64,000 nt of DNA from JBARKJ01 sp963698885. GTDB taxonomy: Bacteria > Nitrospirota > JACRHJ01. Both the position numbers and the translations under genes were made by a program. Of this stretch, positions 1-8,940 are shown in pieces. How positions within the stretch are numbered: the first letter of the stretch is position 1; each line of letters begins with the position of its first letter. The stretch covers positions 62,001-126,000 of the forward strand of contig CAVOSJ010000007.1 of the NCBI GenBank assembly GCA_963698885.1. Reading direction: 5' to 3'. Below the pieces are notes generated by a model, which made no database searches, had not been told where the DNA came from, and saw nothing but the letters and a program-made list of their open reading frames with translations.

Positions 1-1
1 G

Positions 2-1374
2 GAATATCCCCTGTCGGAGGAGATGCTTTCCCTGTCGCATGTATGGAAATCCCCTGACGGAACGGACTTTATCATTGCAGCCAAGGGCGCGCCCGAATCC
101 ATAGCCGACCTGTGCCATTTTACAAAAGGGCAGATGATGGACCTGCTTTTGAATATCGACAAGATGACCGGCAAAGGGCTTCGAGTCATCGGTGTCGCAA
201 AAGCGAGTTTCCGGCAAGCCGTCCTGCCCGTCCGGCAGCATGATTTCGGTTTCGAGTTCATAGGCCTGATAGGACTGACCGACCCGGTAAGGCCTATGGT
301 CGCCGAAGCGGTAAAAAACTGCTACGGCGCGGGCATCCGCGTGGTAATGATTACCGGCGATTATCCCGGCACCGCCCGGAACATAGCCAGTGAAATAGGT
401 CTTATCCGGTTGGACTGCATAACCGGGCCCGAACTCGATGGAATGACCGAGCGGCGAGCTTAGGGACGCGGATAAAGACGGCTGACATCTTCGCCAGGGT
501 CGTGCCTGAGCAGAAGCTCCGCCTGGTGAATGCGCTGAAGGCGAACGGCGAGATAGTCGCGATGACCGGAGACGGGGTAAACGACGCACCCGCCTTGAAA
601 TCGGCTCACATCGGCATCGCCATGGGCGAAAGGGGTACCGATGTGGCGCGCGAATCCGCCGATTTAGTCCTGCTCGATGACGATTTTTCATCAATCGTGA
701 AGGCGGTGAGGCTGGGCCGGAGGATATTCGACAATATAAAAAAAGCGGTCTCTTATGCCTCTGCCGTCCACGTGCCGATTGCAGGCATGGTATTGATACC
801 AGTGCTCCTGAAATGGCCACTGGTCCTCTTGCCAGTGCATATCCTGTTCCTTGAGCTCATCATCGACCCGGCCTGTTCAATCGTTTTCGAGGCGGAACCT
901 GAAGAGTCGGGCATCATGGACCGGCCGCCGAGGCGCCAGAACGAACACCTCTTCGGTAAGAAGGCAGTTTTATTAAGCGCCCTTCAGGGCTTAAGCGTGC
1001 TGGCTATCGTCTTCGGCGCCTTCTATTTCGCCATGGTGAATAACCGGGGTGAAGACGAGGCGCGCGCCCTGTCATTCACGACCTTGATTGTCGCCAACCT
1101 GGCCCTTATCCTTACGAACCGCTCGTGGTCGAGGACGGTTTTCAAGACGCTCCGCACGCCAAACGCCGCGCTCTGGTGGGTGTTAAGCGGGGCGATAAGC
1201 TTCCTGGCGCTGGTTTTAAGCGTGCCCTTCCTGCGCGGGATATTTAAATTTGACGCACTCGGTCCGGCGGATTTATTAATCTGCTTCGCGGCAGGGATGT
1301 TAAGCATAGCCTGGTTCGAAGCGCTTAAGTTTTTTGGGTTTATATCTCCCGGCAATAAAAAAATTAGAAGTTGA
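2..1374 (+). CDS. Cation-transporting P-type ATPase, C-terminal part (5' end outside window; frame broken)
   Basis: This is the C-terminal half of a type II (Ca2+/Mn2+-like) P-type ATPase, an inner-membrane ion pump. The reading frame is open from the left edge. Visible landmarks are the nucleotide-binding KGAPE motif, the MITGD motif, the MTGDGVNDAPALK hinge, and a C-terminal cation-ATPase domain with several membrane segments (for example HILFLELIIDPACSIVFE, where the FLELIIDP core is typical). The frame ends at 463 and resumes before 502. Reading ELRDA then IKTADIFARV across the gap needs two one-base changes, near 452-456 and near 471. The break falls in the conserved P-domain, so the gene is either dead or, more likely, carries sequence errors. 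The transported ion cannot be told from this part. Confidence 0.88.
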
Positions 1375-1494
1375 AGCAGGCCAACATATCGTTTGACCGG
1401 GCTGTAGATTAAGTTTATGATTATTAAACAGAAATAAATTTTCGGGCGGGGAAACTTGAAGGGTTTTTTATACTTGACAAAATTAATTTAGTTA

Positions 1495-1525
1495 TTGATT
1501 TTCTTTACTTGACTTATGATATAAT
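1495..1525 (+). promoter_or_regulatory. Possible sigma-70 promoter for the heme-PAS kinase
   Basis: A perfect TATAAT lies at 1520-1525, about 28 bases before the kinase start. The nearest -35 candidate is TTGATT at 1495-1500 with a long 19-base spacer, so the match is suboptimal. The surrounding 1440-1530 stretch is AT-rich, as expected of a promoter. No experimental support. Confidence 0.35.
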
Positions 1526-1553
1526 CAATTCAAGGGAACTCTAGGAGAATCCG

Positions 1554-3425
1554 ATGGAAAAGGCGGACGTGCCCGAACAGAAAAAGGGAACGGAAAAGGT
1601 CGAGGGCGGGCTCTTCGAAAGCGAGGTCAACCGCGCCATCCTCAACACCGTCCTTGATGGCATTATAACTATAAACTCTGACGCAACCGTCGTCAGTTTC
1701 AACCCCTCCGCGGAAAGAATCTTCGGCTACAGCAAATCGGAAGTCATAGGCAAGAACGTCAACATGCTGATGCCGGAGCCTTACCACTCCGAACATAATT
1801 CGTACCTGAACAACTACCTGACAACCGGCGTAAAAAAAGTCATAGGCCTGGGCCGCGAGGTCAGGGGCCGGAAGAAGGACGGAAGCGAGTTTCCGCTCGA
1901 CCTGGCCGTTTCGGAGATGCTGGTGGACGGCAGGAGGATGTTCACGGGGATAATACGCGATATTACCGAGAAAAAGAAGGCGGAAGAAGCTGTTTCGAGG
2001 CTGGCCGCCATAGTGGAGTCCTCGACCGACGCGATAATCGGCAAGACCCTGGAGGGTAACATATTCAGCTGGAATGCGGGCGCTGAGAGGATGTACGGCT
2101 ACAAGGCCGAGGAGGTCATAGGCAGGCATATCTCCGTCATAGTGCCGCCGGAGCGGATGGGCGAGCTGAACAGGAACTTAGACGCCCTGCGCCGCGGTGA
2201 GAGTGTCGGAAGCTATGAGACGGTGCGCGTCCGAAAAGACGGGAGCCTTCTGAGTATTTCACTTACGATATCCCCCCTGAAAGACCCGGCTGGCAGGGTA
2301 ACCGGCTTCTCCGCAATCGCCCGCGATGTTACCGAAAATAAGAGGGTCGAGGCCGGGCTTCGGGAGTCGGAGGCCAAGTTCAGGACCCTCTCAGAGGGGG
2401 CCCTGATCGGAATATACCTTATCCAGGACATGCGCTATGTCTACGTAAACCCGGAGTTTGCCGACATGCTCGGTTATTCGAGGGCCGAGCTGACCGGGAT
2501 GGAGAACATGCTGGAATGCGTTTACCCGGAGCAAAGAGAGCCTGCCAGGCAGGGGATAGAGAAAATCCTTAACGGCCAGGAGAGCATAGGATATCAGGGC
2601 AGTTGGCTCAGGAAGGACGGCGACTCGGTCGAGGTCGAGGGTAAAGCCGCCTTTACGATTTTCAACGGCAGGCCGGCCATTATCGGCACCGCCCTGGACG
2701 TAAGCCAGAGGAAATACCTCGAGAAGCAGAGGGCGGATTTCCTCGCCATGATAACGCACGATTTTAAATCTCCGCTGACAAGTATCCTTGGCAATGCGGA
2801 ACTGATATCTATGATGAAGCAAGGCTCCGCGGACCAGGAGACCGCAGACATGGCGGCGAATATCGTGCGAAACGGCGACAGGCTCCGGAGCCTGGTGGAT
2901 GACTTCCTCGTCCATTCCAGGCTGGACTCGGCGGTGCTTACGTCCGAGCTCACCTCCGCCGACGTGCGCGAGATATTAAGGGACGTGGTAAAGGATTTTG
3001 AAAACCAGGCTACGAAAAAGGGCCAGGCGCTGAATACGGAATTCGCCCAGGACGTCCCGGCGCTTAACATGGACGTAACGCTCGTCCAGCGCGCGGTCTC
3101 AAACCTGCTCCAGAACGCCGTGAACTATACCCCGGAAGGGGGCCGGATATCACTGAAAACACAAAAGGCCATCAATGGTGGCAGGGCTTTTCTGGTGATC
3201 TCCGTGAAGGATAGCGGCATCGGGATACCCGCCGCGGAACAGTCGAAAATCTTTCAGAAATATTACCGGATGTCCAGGACCTCACGCACGGGCGGGACCG
3301 GCCTTGGGCTTGCGATAGTCAAGGCCGTCGCGGACGCGCATAACGGCCGGGTCGAGCTAACAAGCGAGGAAGGAGCCGGGAGCACTTTTAAGTTATTTAT
3401 ACCTGAAGACTTAAAGAAAGATTAG
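1554..3425 (+). CDS. Soluble three-PAS sensor histidine kinase with FixL-like heme-PAS domain
   Basis: This is a 623-residue cytoplasmic sensor kinase without membrane segments. The order is PAS1 (about 25-145), PAS2 (about 146-270), PAS3 (about 275-390), HisKA with phospho-acceptor His402 in HDFKSPLT, and HATPase_c (NLLQNAVNYTP, DSGIGIP, GGTGLGLAI). PAS1 matches the FixL heme pocket: the proximal-His helix reads PYHSEHNSY with His81 in the ligand position, and Arg101 sits where the FixL O2-switch arginine is. Heme binding and O2 sensing are therefore plausible but inferred. AGGAG lies eight bases before the ATG. No response regulator is adjacent; the next gene encodes a small secreted protein. 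Confidence 0.93.
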   Translation: MEKADVPEQKKGTEKVEGGLFESEVNRAILNTVLDGIITINSDATVVSFNPSAERIFGYSKSEVIGKNVNMLMPEPYHSEHNSYLNNYLTTGVKKVIGLGREVRGRKKDGSEFPLDLAVSEMLVDGRRMFTGIIRDITEKKKAEEAVSRLAAIVESSTDAIIGKTLEGNIFSWNAGAERMYGYKAEEVIGRHISVIVPPERMGELNRNLDALRRGESVGSYETVRVRKDGSLLSISLTISPLKDPAGRVTGFSAIARDVTENKRVEAGLRESEAKFRTLSEGALIGIYLIQDMRYVYVNPEFADMLGYSRAELTGMENMLECVYPEQREPARQGIEKILNGQESIGYQGSWLRKDGDSVEVEGKAAFTIFNGRPAIIGTALDVSQRKYLEKQRADFLAMITHDFKSPLTSILGNAELISMMKQGSADQETADMAANIVRNGDRLRSLVDDFLVHSRLDSAVLTSELTSADVREILRDVVKDFENQATKKGQALNTEFAQDVPALNMDVTLVQRAVSNLLQNAVNYTPEGGRISLKTQKAINGGRAFLVISVKDSGIGIPAAEQSKIFQKYYRMSRTSRTGGTGLGLAIVKAVADAHNGRVELTSEEGAGSTFKLFIPEDLKKD

Positions 3426-3505
3426 GTTGGTTGACAGGAATTAATTCAGATGCTTCACTTACAAAGCTTTCTGCTAAATATCTTTAATCGATCAAGGAGA
3501 AATGT

Positions 3506-3895
3506 ATGAAGAAATATCTATTGCTGCTGGTTGCTTTTTCGTTCGTTTTAACAACCGGCGCCGCCCTAAGCGCGGGCGCCGCGGATAGCAAAACTTCTCA
3601 CAAAAAGGTAAGCATGGTGGGCTATATCATAGATAGGGCCTGCGCCATTCCAAACAAGGACAACCTGGCCGAGTATGTAAAAACTCATCCAAAGGAATGC
3701 GCCCTCGCGCCGAACTGCCAGGCCAGCGGCTACATGTTTTACTCGGATGGGAAACTCTACAGTCTTGACGAAGGGACCAATAAGAAGGTAATCAAGTTCC
3801 TGACGAAGCCGGAGAGCAAGCTCCACGTGAAGGCACAGGCCATTTACGGCAAAGGTGATAATTTGAAGATAACGGCACTGTCAAACGCAGAGTAA
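3506..3895 (+). CDS. Small secreted protein of unknown function
   Basis: This is a 129-residue protein with a clear Sec signal peptide (MKKYLLLL start, hydrophobic core, cleavage probably after the Ala-rich stretch near residue 26). The mature part has three cysteines, in DRACAIP and ECALAPNC, and ends in a beta-rich segment. I recognise no functional family and assign none. AAGGAG lies seven bases before the ATG. It follows the kinase gene after 80 bases and is closed by a strong hairpin terminator, so it may share the kinase transcript. Confidence 0.8.
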   Translation: MKKYLLLLVAFSFVLTTGAALSAGAADSKTSHKKVSMVGYIIDRACAIPNKDNLAEYVKTHPKECALAPNCQASGYMFYSDGKLYSLDEGTNKKVIKFLTKPESKLHVKAQAIYGKGDNLKITALSNAE

Positions 3896-3911
3896 ATCTT
3901 TTGCATATAAA

Positions 3912-3942
3912 AGCGGCTGGTTATTCCAGCCGCTCTTTTTAT
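3912..3942. terminator. Bidirectional rho-independent terminator
   Basis: A perfect nine-base stem (AGCGGCTGG / CCAGCCGCT) with a five-base loop is followed by CTTTTTAT on the plus strand and preceded by ATATAAAA, which gives TTTTATAT on the minus strand. It lies between convergent genes and can end both. Confidence 0.9.
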
Positions 3943-5183
3943 TTGTTGCCCGCCGCGCTCTCGCCCGCGAGATGCCCGGTGCTCCATGCCGCCTGAAGGT
4001 TATACCCGCCGGAAGGACCGTCGATGTCGATTACCTCTCCCGCCAAATACAGGTTTTTATAAAGCCTTGACCGCATGGTCAGATGGTCTATTTCCCCTAG
4101 CGATACTCCGCCGCTCGTGACATACGCCCGTTCAAAACCCTGAGTGCCTTTGACCGTCAGGGAAAGGGCCTTTATGGTTCCTGTCAAGACCCGCCGGTCA
4201 TTTTTCGATAACGTGTTCAACCGTCTGTCCTCTTCCAGCCCGGCAAGCATGAGGAGCGTCCCGGAGAGCTTCGGAGGTACGAGGGAAGTAACGACGTTTT
4301 TAACCAGCCTGTTCGGGTGTTCGTTCAAAGACCGGAGAAGCTCATCCTGAAGCTCTTCACTGCTCACGTCCGGGATAAGGTCGAGCAGGAGATTGACCTC
4401 GCCCTCTTTTATCAGTTCCCGGACTTTGCGGCTTGCGCTCAGGATTGCCGGACCGCTCAGGCCGTTGGCCGTGACTACCGCATCCCCACGGATTACCGCC
4501 TTCTTCTTCCCGGATTGGAGCAGGGTAATGTTAACGGAGTTCAAGGTCGCCCCTTCCATCTTCCGTATCCAGTCTTCTTGCACTGTTATCGGGACGAGCG
4601 CGGGGGCGGGCGGAACGATTTCGTGCCCGAGAGATCGAAGCCAATGGAACGCCTCGCCGGTCGAACCGGTCTTCGGGAACGATTTCCCTCCCGTGCAGAG
4701 GATAAAGTTTTTTGCGTGAATAAGTCCGCCGTTGACAATCACGCCTTTTATATCGCCCGTGCCCGCCTCAAGACCTTCCACCGGCGCGCTGGTAATAATG
4801 TCAGCCTTCTTTGCATAGTCCCAGAGGACCCGCAGGACGTCCGCCGCGCGCTCCGACGCCGGGAATATCCTGCCGCCCTCCTCCTCCATCGTGGGAAGCC
4901 CCCTTTTATTGAAAAAATCTATCGTTTCCGGCACGCCGAATAACGAGAAGGCGTGGTAGAGGAACCTCCCGTTCCTGCCGTATCTTTCAACCAAGTCCCG
5001 AAGGCTTTTGACGTTATTGGTCAGGTTGCACCGGCCGTTACCAGTGAGGAGGAGTTTTTTCCCCAGGCTGGCGTTCTTCTCCAGTAACACGGTTTTCGCG
5101 CCAAGCTCCGCCGCGCGGCCTGCGGCGATAAGCCCCGCCGGCCCGCCGCCGATTACAACGACGTCATATGTGGTTGTATCCAT
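3939..5183 (-). CDS. BaiN/YhiN (HI0933)-family flavoprotein
   Basis: This is an FAD-dependent NAD(P)-type oxidoreductase of about 414 residues. The N-terminal Rossmann motif VVIGGGPAGLIAAGRA binds FAD and is followed by LLTGNGRCNLTN, the family hallmark. A second glycine-rich stretch near the C-terminus (GEVIDIDGPSGGYNLQAAW) completes the FAD site. The physiological substrate of this family is uncertain; some members reduce bile-acid intermediates. The open frame extends 25 codons upstream to 5258, but that extension is Pro-rich and unlike the family, so the ATG at 5183 is preferred although no good Shine-Dalgarno precedes it. The gene converges on the small secreted protein gene. Confidence 0.88.
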   Translation of the reverse strand: MDTTTYDVVVIGGGPAGLIAAGRAAELGAKTVLLEKNASLGKKLLLTGNGRCNLTNNVKSLRDLVERYGRNGRFLYHAFSLFGVPETIDFFNKRGLPTMEEEGGRIFPASERAADVLRVLWDYAKKADIITSAPVEGLEAGTGDIKGVIVNGGLIHAKNFILCTGGKSFPKTGSTGEAFHWLRSLGHEIVPPAPALVPITVQEDWIRKMEGATLNSVNITLLQSGKKKAVIRGDAVVTANGLSGPAILSASRKVRELIKEGEVNLLLDLIPDVSSEELQDELLRSLNEHPNRLVKNVVTSLVPPKLSGTLLMLAGLEEDRRLNTLSKNDRRVLTGTIKALSLTVKGTQGFERAYVTSGGVSLGEIDHLTMRSRLYKNLYLAGEVIDIDGPSGGYNLQAAWSTGHLAGESAAGNK

Positions 5184-5270
5184 AAAGGGTATTATAGATG
5201 AATAGAGTGAAAGAGGAAAGAGAGTGCACCAAGGCGGAGGAGGCTTCCTATCCAACATAGCTTTGGAGAG

Positions 5271-5370
5271 GGAGCATTCTCTCCGAAAAATTATTATTCA
5301 CAATTACGCGTCATAGGCTATATTTCCGTTTTACGTTCAAGATAATTTTTCTCCGAGAATACTACCTCCC
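5271..5370 (-). repeat. MITE-like dispersed repeat, family A, copy 1
   Basis: This is an intergenic element of about 100 bases related to copies at 24164-24262 and 52034-52133, here in the opposite orientation. The ends are imperfect inverted repeats built on GGAGCRTTCTC, three or four variable bases, then GAAAAATTAT. The interior shares TTGAACGTAAAA. It lies between the flavoprotein gene and the end of the hyf-like operon. Confidence 0.85.
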
Positions 5371-5385
5371 GCACTTGAAACTTTT

Positions 5386-5907
5386 TCATTTTGTCACCCG
5401 TCCTATAACGTCCATGATGCCCTGCATTATAGCCGCGGGGTTTGGGGGGCATCCCGGTATGTATCCGTCAACCGGCACGACTGAACCGGCCCCGTCGAGG
5501 ACGCCGTAAGCCCCTTTATAGACGCCGCCGTCTTTCGCGCAGCTTCCGCAGGCTATCACTATCTTCGGCTCCGGCATGGCGAGCCAGGTCTTTTTCAGCG
5601 CCTCGGCCATCGGAAGGGATACGGGCCCGGTGACCAGCAGGACGTCCGCGTGCCTGGGCGACGCCACAAAATCTATGCCGAAACGGGAGACGTCGTAGAC
5701 CGGGTTCCCGAGCGCCGTGCACTCCCATTCGCAGGCGTTGCACGAGCCCGCGTCCACCTGCCTTATGCGTATGGATTTCTTAAATACCGCATCCAGCTGT
5801 CGGGGCGTTTCCGTGATTTCCGCCGCCTCTTTTGACTGCCGGGAAATCTCGTCTCGCCCGATGGCGGGTTTTTTACGGAACAGATTTGATATTACGTCTT
5901 TTAACAT
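5386..5907 (-). CDS. HyfI/NuoB-like small subunit of Ehr-type complex
   Basis: This 173-residue subunit is homologous to the hydrogenase-4 small subunit (HyfI, HycG) and to NuoB of complex I. The cysteines for the proximal [4Fe-4S] cluster are visible: Cys56 and Cys59 in CNACEWEC, one in ACGSCAKDGG and one in GCPPNP. It would pass electrons to or from the large subunit on the cytoplasmic side of the membrane arm. It is the last gene of a tightly packed six-gene operon and starts seven bases after the large-subunit stop. The CNACEWE variant replaces the CNGCE of true HyfI. No ferredoxin-type subunit (HyfA/HyfH) is encoded beside it. Confidence 0.9.
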   Translation of the reverse strand: MLKDVISNLFRKKPAIGRDEISRQSKEAAEITETPRQLDAVFKKSIRIRQVDAGSCNACEWECTALGNPVYDVSRFGIDFVASPRHADVLLVTGPVSLPMAEALKKTWLAMPEPKIVIACGSCAKDGGVYKGAYGVLDGAGSVVPVDGYIPGCPPNPAAIMQGIMDVIGRVTK

Positions 5908-5914
5908 ATAGGAC

Positions 5915-7438
5915 CTATAGGTCGCAGCCCGAGTAAGAGAGGTTGAAGCTCTTGTTCACCAGCGGGAAGTCCGGCACGATATTCCCGTGAATGGCGTAAG
6001 ACATGAGCGGCCAGTTGCAAAATGACGCGGAGCGCACTTTTACCCGTAACGGCCGCCCGCCGCTTGCGGCCATTACCCAGTAAAAGATGGAACCCCGCGG
6101 CCCTTCCACGTACCCAAGCGCACGGCTTCCCGCTGAATATTTTCCGGCGGGCACCGCGAGGCCTCCTTCGTGGCGCTGCTCCAGGAGAGAGTCGATTATC
6201 GAAAAAGAACATTCCGCCTCGTCCGCCCGGACCATCATCCTGGAGTACACGTCGCCTTTCCGGTACGTATTCGCCTCGAATACGAGGCTGCCGTACGTGA
6301 GGTTGGGGTGGGCGCGCCTTATGTCGTCCGAGATCCCGGAGGCCCTCGCCGCCGGCCCCGTCGCGCCCATTTTGACAGCTATATCCTTCGCAAGTACGCC
6401 CGCGCCTTCCATTCTCTCGATGTGAGAGATGGAGTCCTGAAGGAAGGCCATAAACTGCTTGAAGCCGGTTTTTACCCCGTCCAGGGTGGAGATGATTTCA
6501 TCGGCGTCCTTGAAAATATCCCGCGTCACCCCGCCGACAGCGTTTATCCCCCTTAAATACCTGCTGCCCGTAAGCTTGTTGTTCAGCGCCATGAGTGCCT
6601 CTTTTAACAAAGCCCCCTTCGCGTAGCCGACGGCGAAGCCCGTCCCGGCGCAGAGGTTCCCGATGTCGCCGATATGGTTATACAGCCGCTCCAGTTCTAT
6701 TAAAAGCGTCCTCACGGCCTTCGCGAGCGGCGTTATCTCAATTTCAGCCATGCGCTCAACGGCTATGCAGTAGGCCGAGGAATGCGAAAAAGACGAGACC
6801 CCGGATATCCTTTCGGAGAGTTCGACGCCCTCATCGAAGCTTCGTGACTCGAATAGTTTTTCCGTGCCCTTATGCGTATAGAAAAGCCTCGGGTCAAGGT
6901 GATATATCGTCTCGCCCACCGCGCTGAAGCGGAAATGGCCCGGCTCGATTATACCCGCATGGACCGGGCCGACAGGTATCTCATAAACTCCCTGGCCCAG
7001 CATTTTCATGTACGAATAGTTATCCTCCCTCAAGAGGTCTGTCGAGCGCTTTATCCCGTCAACCGTGACATCCCGCCTGAGCGGATAAACGTTCTGGCCG
7101 TACATCCCGTGCAGGCAGAGCGGCCTTAAGTCCGGGTGTCCTTCAGGGACTATCCCGAACATATCGTGCATCTCGCGTTCGTACCAGTGCGCGGCCGGGA
7201 CCAGGGGGGTAATGCTTTTATATGAAAGGTCATATTCCTTAAGCTTCAGGGTCAGGATTTCGAATATGTCCTCGCCCGCCGGGGAGAAGACTGCATAGAC
7301 CTTGAAATGCCCGTCCTGAGCGCGCTCGTCCGCCGCGAACATCGTCCGGAAGAAATATTTGCCGGCGAAATATTCCGCGCATTTCGAGGGGAACTCGTCC
7401 CGGCCTATCTCTATGTATCTCTCGTTTACCGGATGCAT
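5915..7438 (-). CDS. HyfG-like large subunit (NuoC+NuoD fusion) lacking the [NiFe] ligands
   Basis: This 507-residue protein has a NuoC-like domain (about 1-130, with HWYEREMHDMFGI) fused to a NuoD/hydrogenase-large-subunit domain, the layout of HycE/HyfG. The N-terminal hydrogenase motif RxCGxCxxxH reads RISGVSSFSH, with Ser for both Cys. The C-terminal DPCxxC reads NLSYSG, again without either Cys; the single Cys in SGCDL is out of register. It therefore cannot bind a [NiFe] centre in the usual way and fits the Ehr (energy-converting hydrogenase-related) complexes rather than a hydrogenase. Its electron donor or acceptor is unknown. Spacing to hyfF is three bases. Confidence 0.9.
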   Translation of the reverse strand: MHPVNERYIEIGRDEFPSKCAEYFAGKYFFRTMFAADERAQDGHFKVYAVFSPAGEDIFEILTLKLKEYDLSYKSITPLVPAAHWYEREMHDMFGIVPEGHPDLRPLCLHGMYGQNVYPLRRDVTVDGIKRSTDLLREDNYSYMKMLGQGVYEIPVGPVHAGIIEPGHFRFSAVGETIYHLDPRLFYTHKGTEKLFESRSFDEGVELSERISGVSSFSHSSAYCIAVERMAEIEITPLAKAVRTLLIELERLYNHIGDIGNLCAGTGFAVGYAKGALLKEALMALNNKLTGSRYLRGINAVGGVTRDIFKDADEIISTLDGVKTGFKQFMAFLQDSISHIERMEGAGVLAKDIAVKMGATGPAARASGISDDIRRAHPNLTYGSLVFEANTYRKGDVYSRMMVRADEAECSFSIIDSLLEQRHEGGLAVPAGKYSAGSRALGYVEGPRGSIFYWVMAASGGRPLRVKVRSASFCNWPLMSYAIHGNIVPDFPLVNKSFNLSYSGCDL

Positions 7439-7441
7439 ATC

Positions 7442-8938
7442 CTATCCGCCTATAATCCCGGCCGAGAGCGTTATCAGCCTGTCCAGGGGCCCCGGGATAT
7501 AGAGGCCCAGCAAAAGAAGGGCACCCGCCATGCCGAGCATCATGAAGCCCGTCGGCCATGAGCTGCGGGGCCTGAATACGTCCGCGCCTACCGGCATGGG
7601 GTGCGGGGTATTCAAGGGGGCCGACGGCGCGCCAAGGAACATACCGCCAAAACTGCGGAGCAGGCCGTAGAAAACCATTCCCCCGGCCGCAAGAAAGGCT
7701 GCCATGATAAACCAGTGGCTTCCCGCCGCCATGCCCTTAAGCATCAGGAACTCGCTTATGAACATGCCGAAAGGCGGAGCGCCCGCGAGCGCCATTATTC
7801 CGACAAAACCGGCGACGCCGACCAGCGGCATGGTCTTCATGACGCCTGAGACCTGCTCGGACTCCACGGTATTGTAGAAGCTCTTGATGCGGCCGGTCAC
7901 GAAGAACATGAGCGGCTTTCCGATCGCGTGGTTTAGGATGTGCAAGAGCGCCGCGTAAAATCCAAACGGCCCGCCCACGCCGAAAGAGAGGGCGATGATA
8001 CCCATGTGCTCGATGCTGCTGTACGCAAGCAGCCTTTTGGAGTTCCTCTGGATGAGCATGAATATGGAGGCCACGGCGACTGAGGATATGCCGAACAGGA
8101 ACATCATATCCCGGACGAAGGGGTAGCCAAGGCTTGCCCTTGCGATAACGGCGAAGCGAAGTATGCCGTAGAACGCGCAGTTAAGGAGTATCCCGGAAAG
8201 GAGCGCGCTTATAGGGGTAGGGGCCTCGCTGTGCGCGTCCGGGAGCCAGTTATGCACGGGAGCGAGCCCGGCCTTAGTGCCGTATCCCACGAGGATTAAT
8301 ATGAAACCGAGCCTTACAGTCGCCGGGTTCAGTCTTGGCGCCATCGCCATGAGAGCCGTCCACTCCAGCACGCCTCTGCCCTGCCCTACCGCCCCGGAAG
8401 AGGCGTAATAGATGATGAAGGTGCCGAGCAGGGCGAAGGTGATGCCGACGGTGCAGAGGATGATATATTTCCATGCGGCCTCGACGGACTCGCGCTTCCT
8501 GTACGTCCCGACTAAAAGCGCGGAGACGAGCGTGGTGCCCTCGATAGCCATCCAGAGGACAGCCAGGTTGTTGGCGATGGGTACCAGGGCCATTGTTAAA
8601 ACGAAAAGGTTGTACAGGAGGTAGTAGTAGCGGTGCGCCTTCTTGTCTATGTGGCCGAAGTCAAGCTCGTTCCCCATGTACCAGGCCGAGTATATGGCCG
8701 TCGCGAACGAGAGCAGCGTTATTATCATCAGCATGAACGCCGAGAGCGGGTCCGCGTATATGATTCCGCCGGGGACCTTTATTATCTCGCCGCCGAGCGC
8801 GCCGCCGACAATGAAAAAAGATATGACGCTCATACCGGCGGTGGCGCAGATAGTCGCGTATTCATAGACGCGCCGGTCGCCTACCAACAGACATATAAGG
8901 GCGGCCGCGGCCGGTATCAATATAAGCGGGAGAAGCAT
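7442..8938 (-). CDS. HyfF/NuoN-M-like antiporter subunit
   Basis: This is a 498-residue integral membrane protein with about 14 hydrophobic segments, of the NuoL/M/N (Mrp-type antiporter) family. Typical features are the charged motif HNWLPDAHSEAPTPISALLSG with its Lys/His/Glu network (written here as HNWLPDAHSEAP then TPISALLSG) and LLAYSSIEHMG. It should carry ion translocation in the membrane arm of the complex. It starts two bases after the hyfE-like stop and ends three bases before the large subunit, so it is translated within one operon. Length and motif order match HyfF better than HyfD. Confidence 0.9.
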   Translation of the reverse strand: MLLPLILIPAAAALICLLVGDRRVYEYATICATAGMSVISFFIVGGALGGEIIKVPGGIIYADPLSAFMLMIITLLSFATAIYSAWYMGNELDFGHIDKKAHRYYYLLYNLFVLTMALVPIANNLAVLWMAIEGTTLVSALLVGTYRKRESVEAAWKYIILCTVGITFALLGTFIIYYASSGAVGQGRGVLEWTALMAMAPRLNPATVRLGFILILVGYGTKAGLAPVHNWLPDAHSEAPTPISALLSGILLNCAFYGILRFAVIARASLGYPFVRDMMFLFGISSVAVASIFMLIQRNSKRLLAYSSIEHMGIIALSFGVGGPFGFYAALLHILNHAIGKPLMFFVTGRIKSFYNTVESEQVSGVMKTMPLVGVAGFVGIMALAGAPPFGMFISEFLMLKGMAAGSHWFIMAAFLAAGGMVFYGLLRSFGGMFLGAPSAPLNTPHPMPVGADVFRPRSSWPTGFMMLGMAGALLLLGLYIPGPLDRLITLSAGIIGG

Positions 8939-8940
8939 CT

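Noticed and set aside
5915..7438. Calling the HyfG-like protein a [NiFe]-hydrogenase catalytic subunit
   Set aside because: All four metal-binding cysteines are missing at the expected positions, so hydrogenase activity is not supported.
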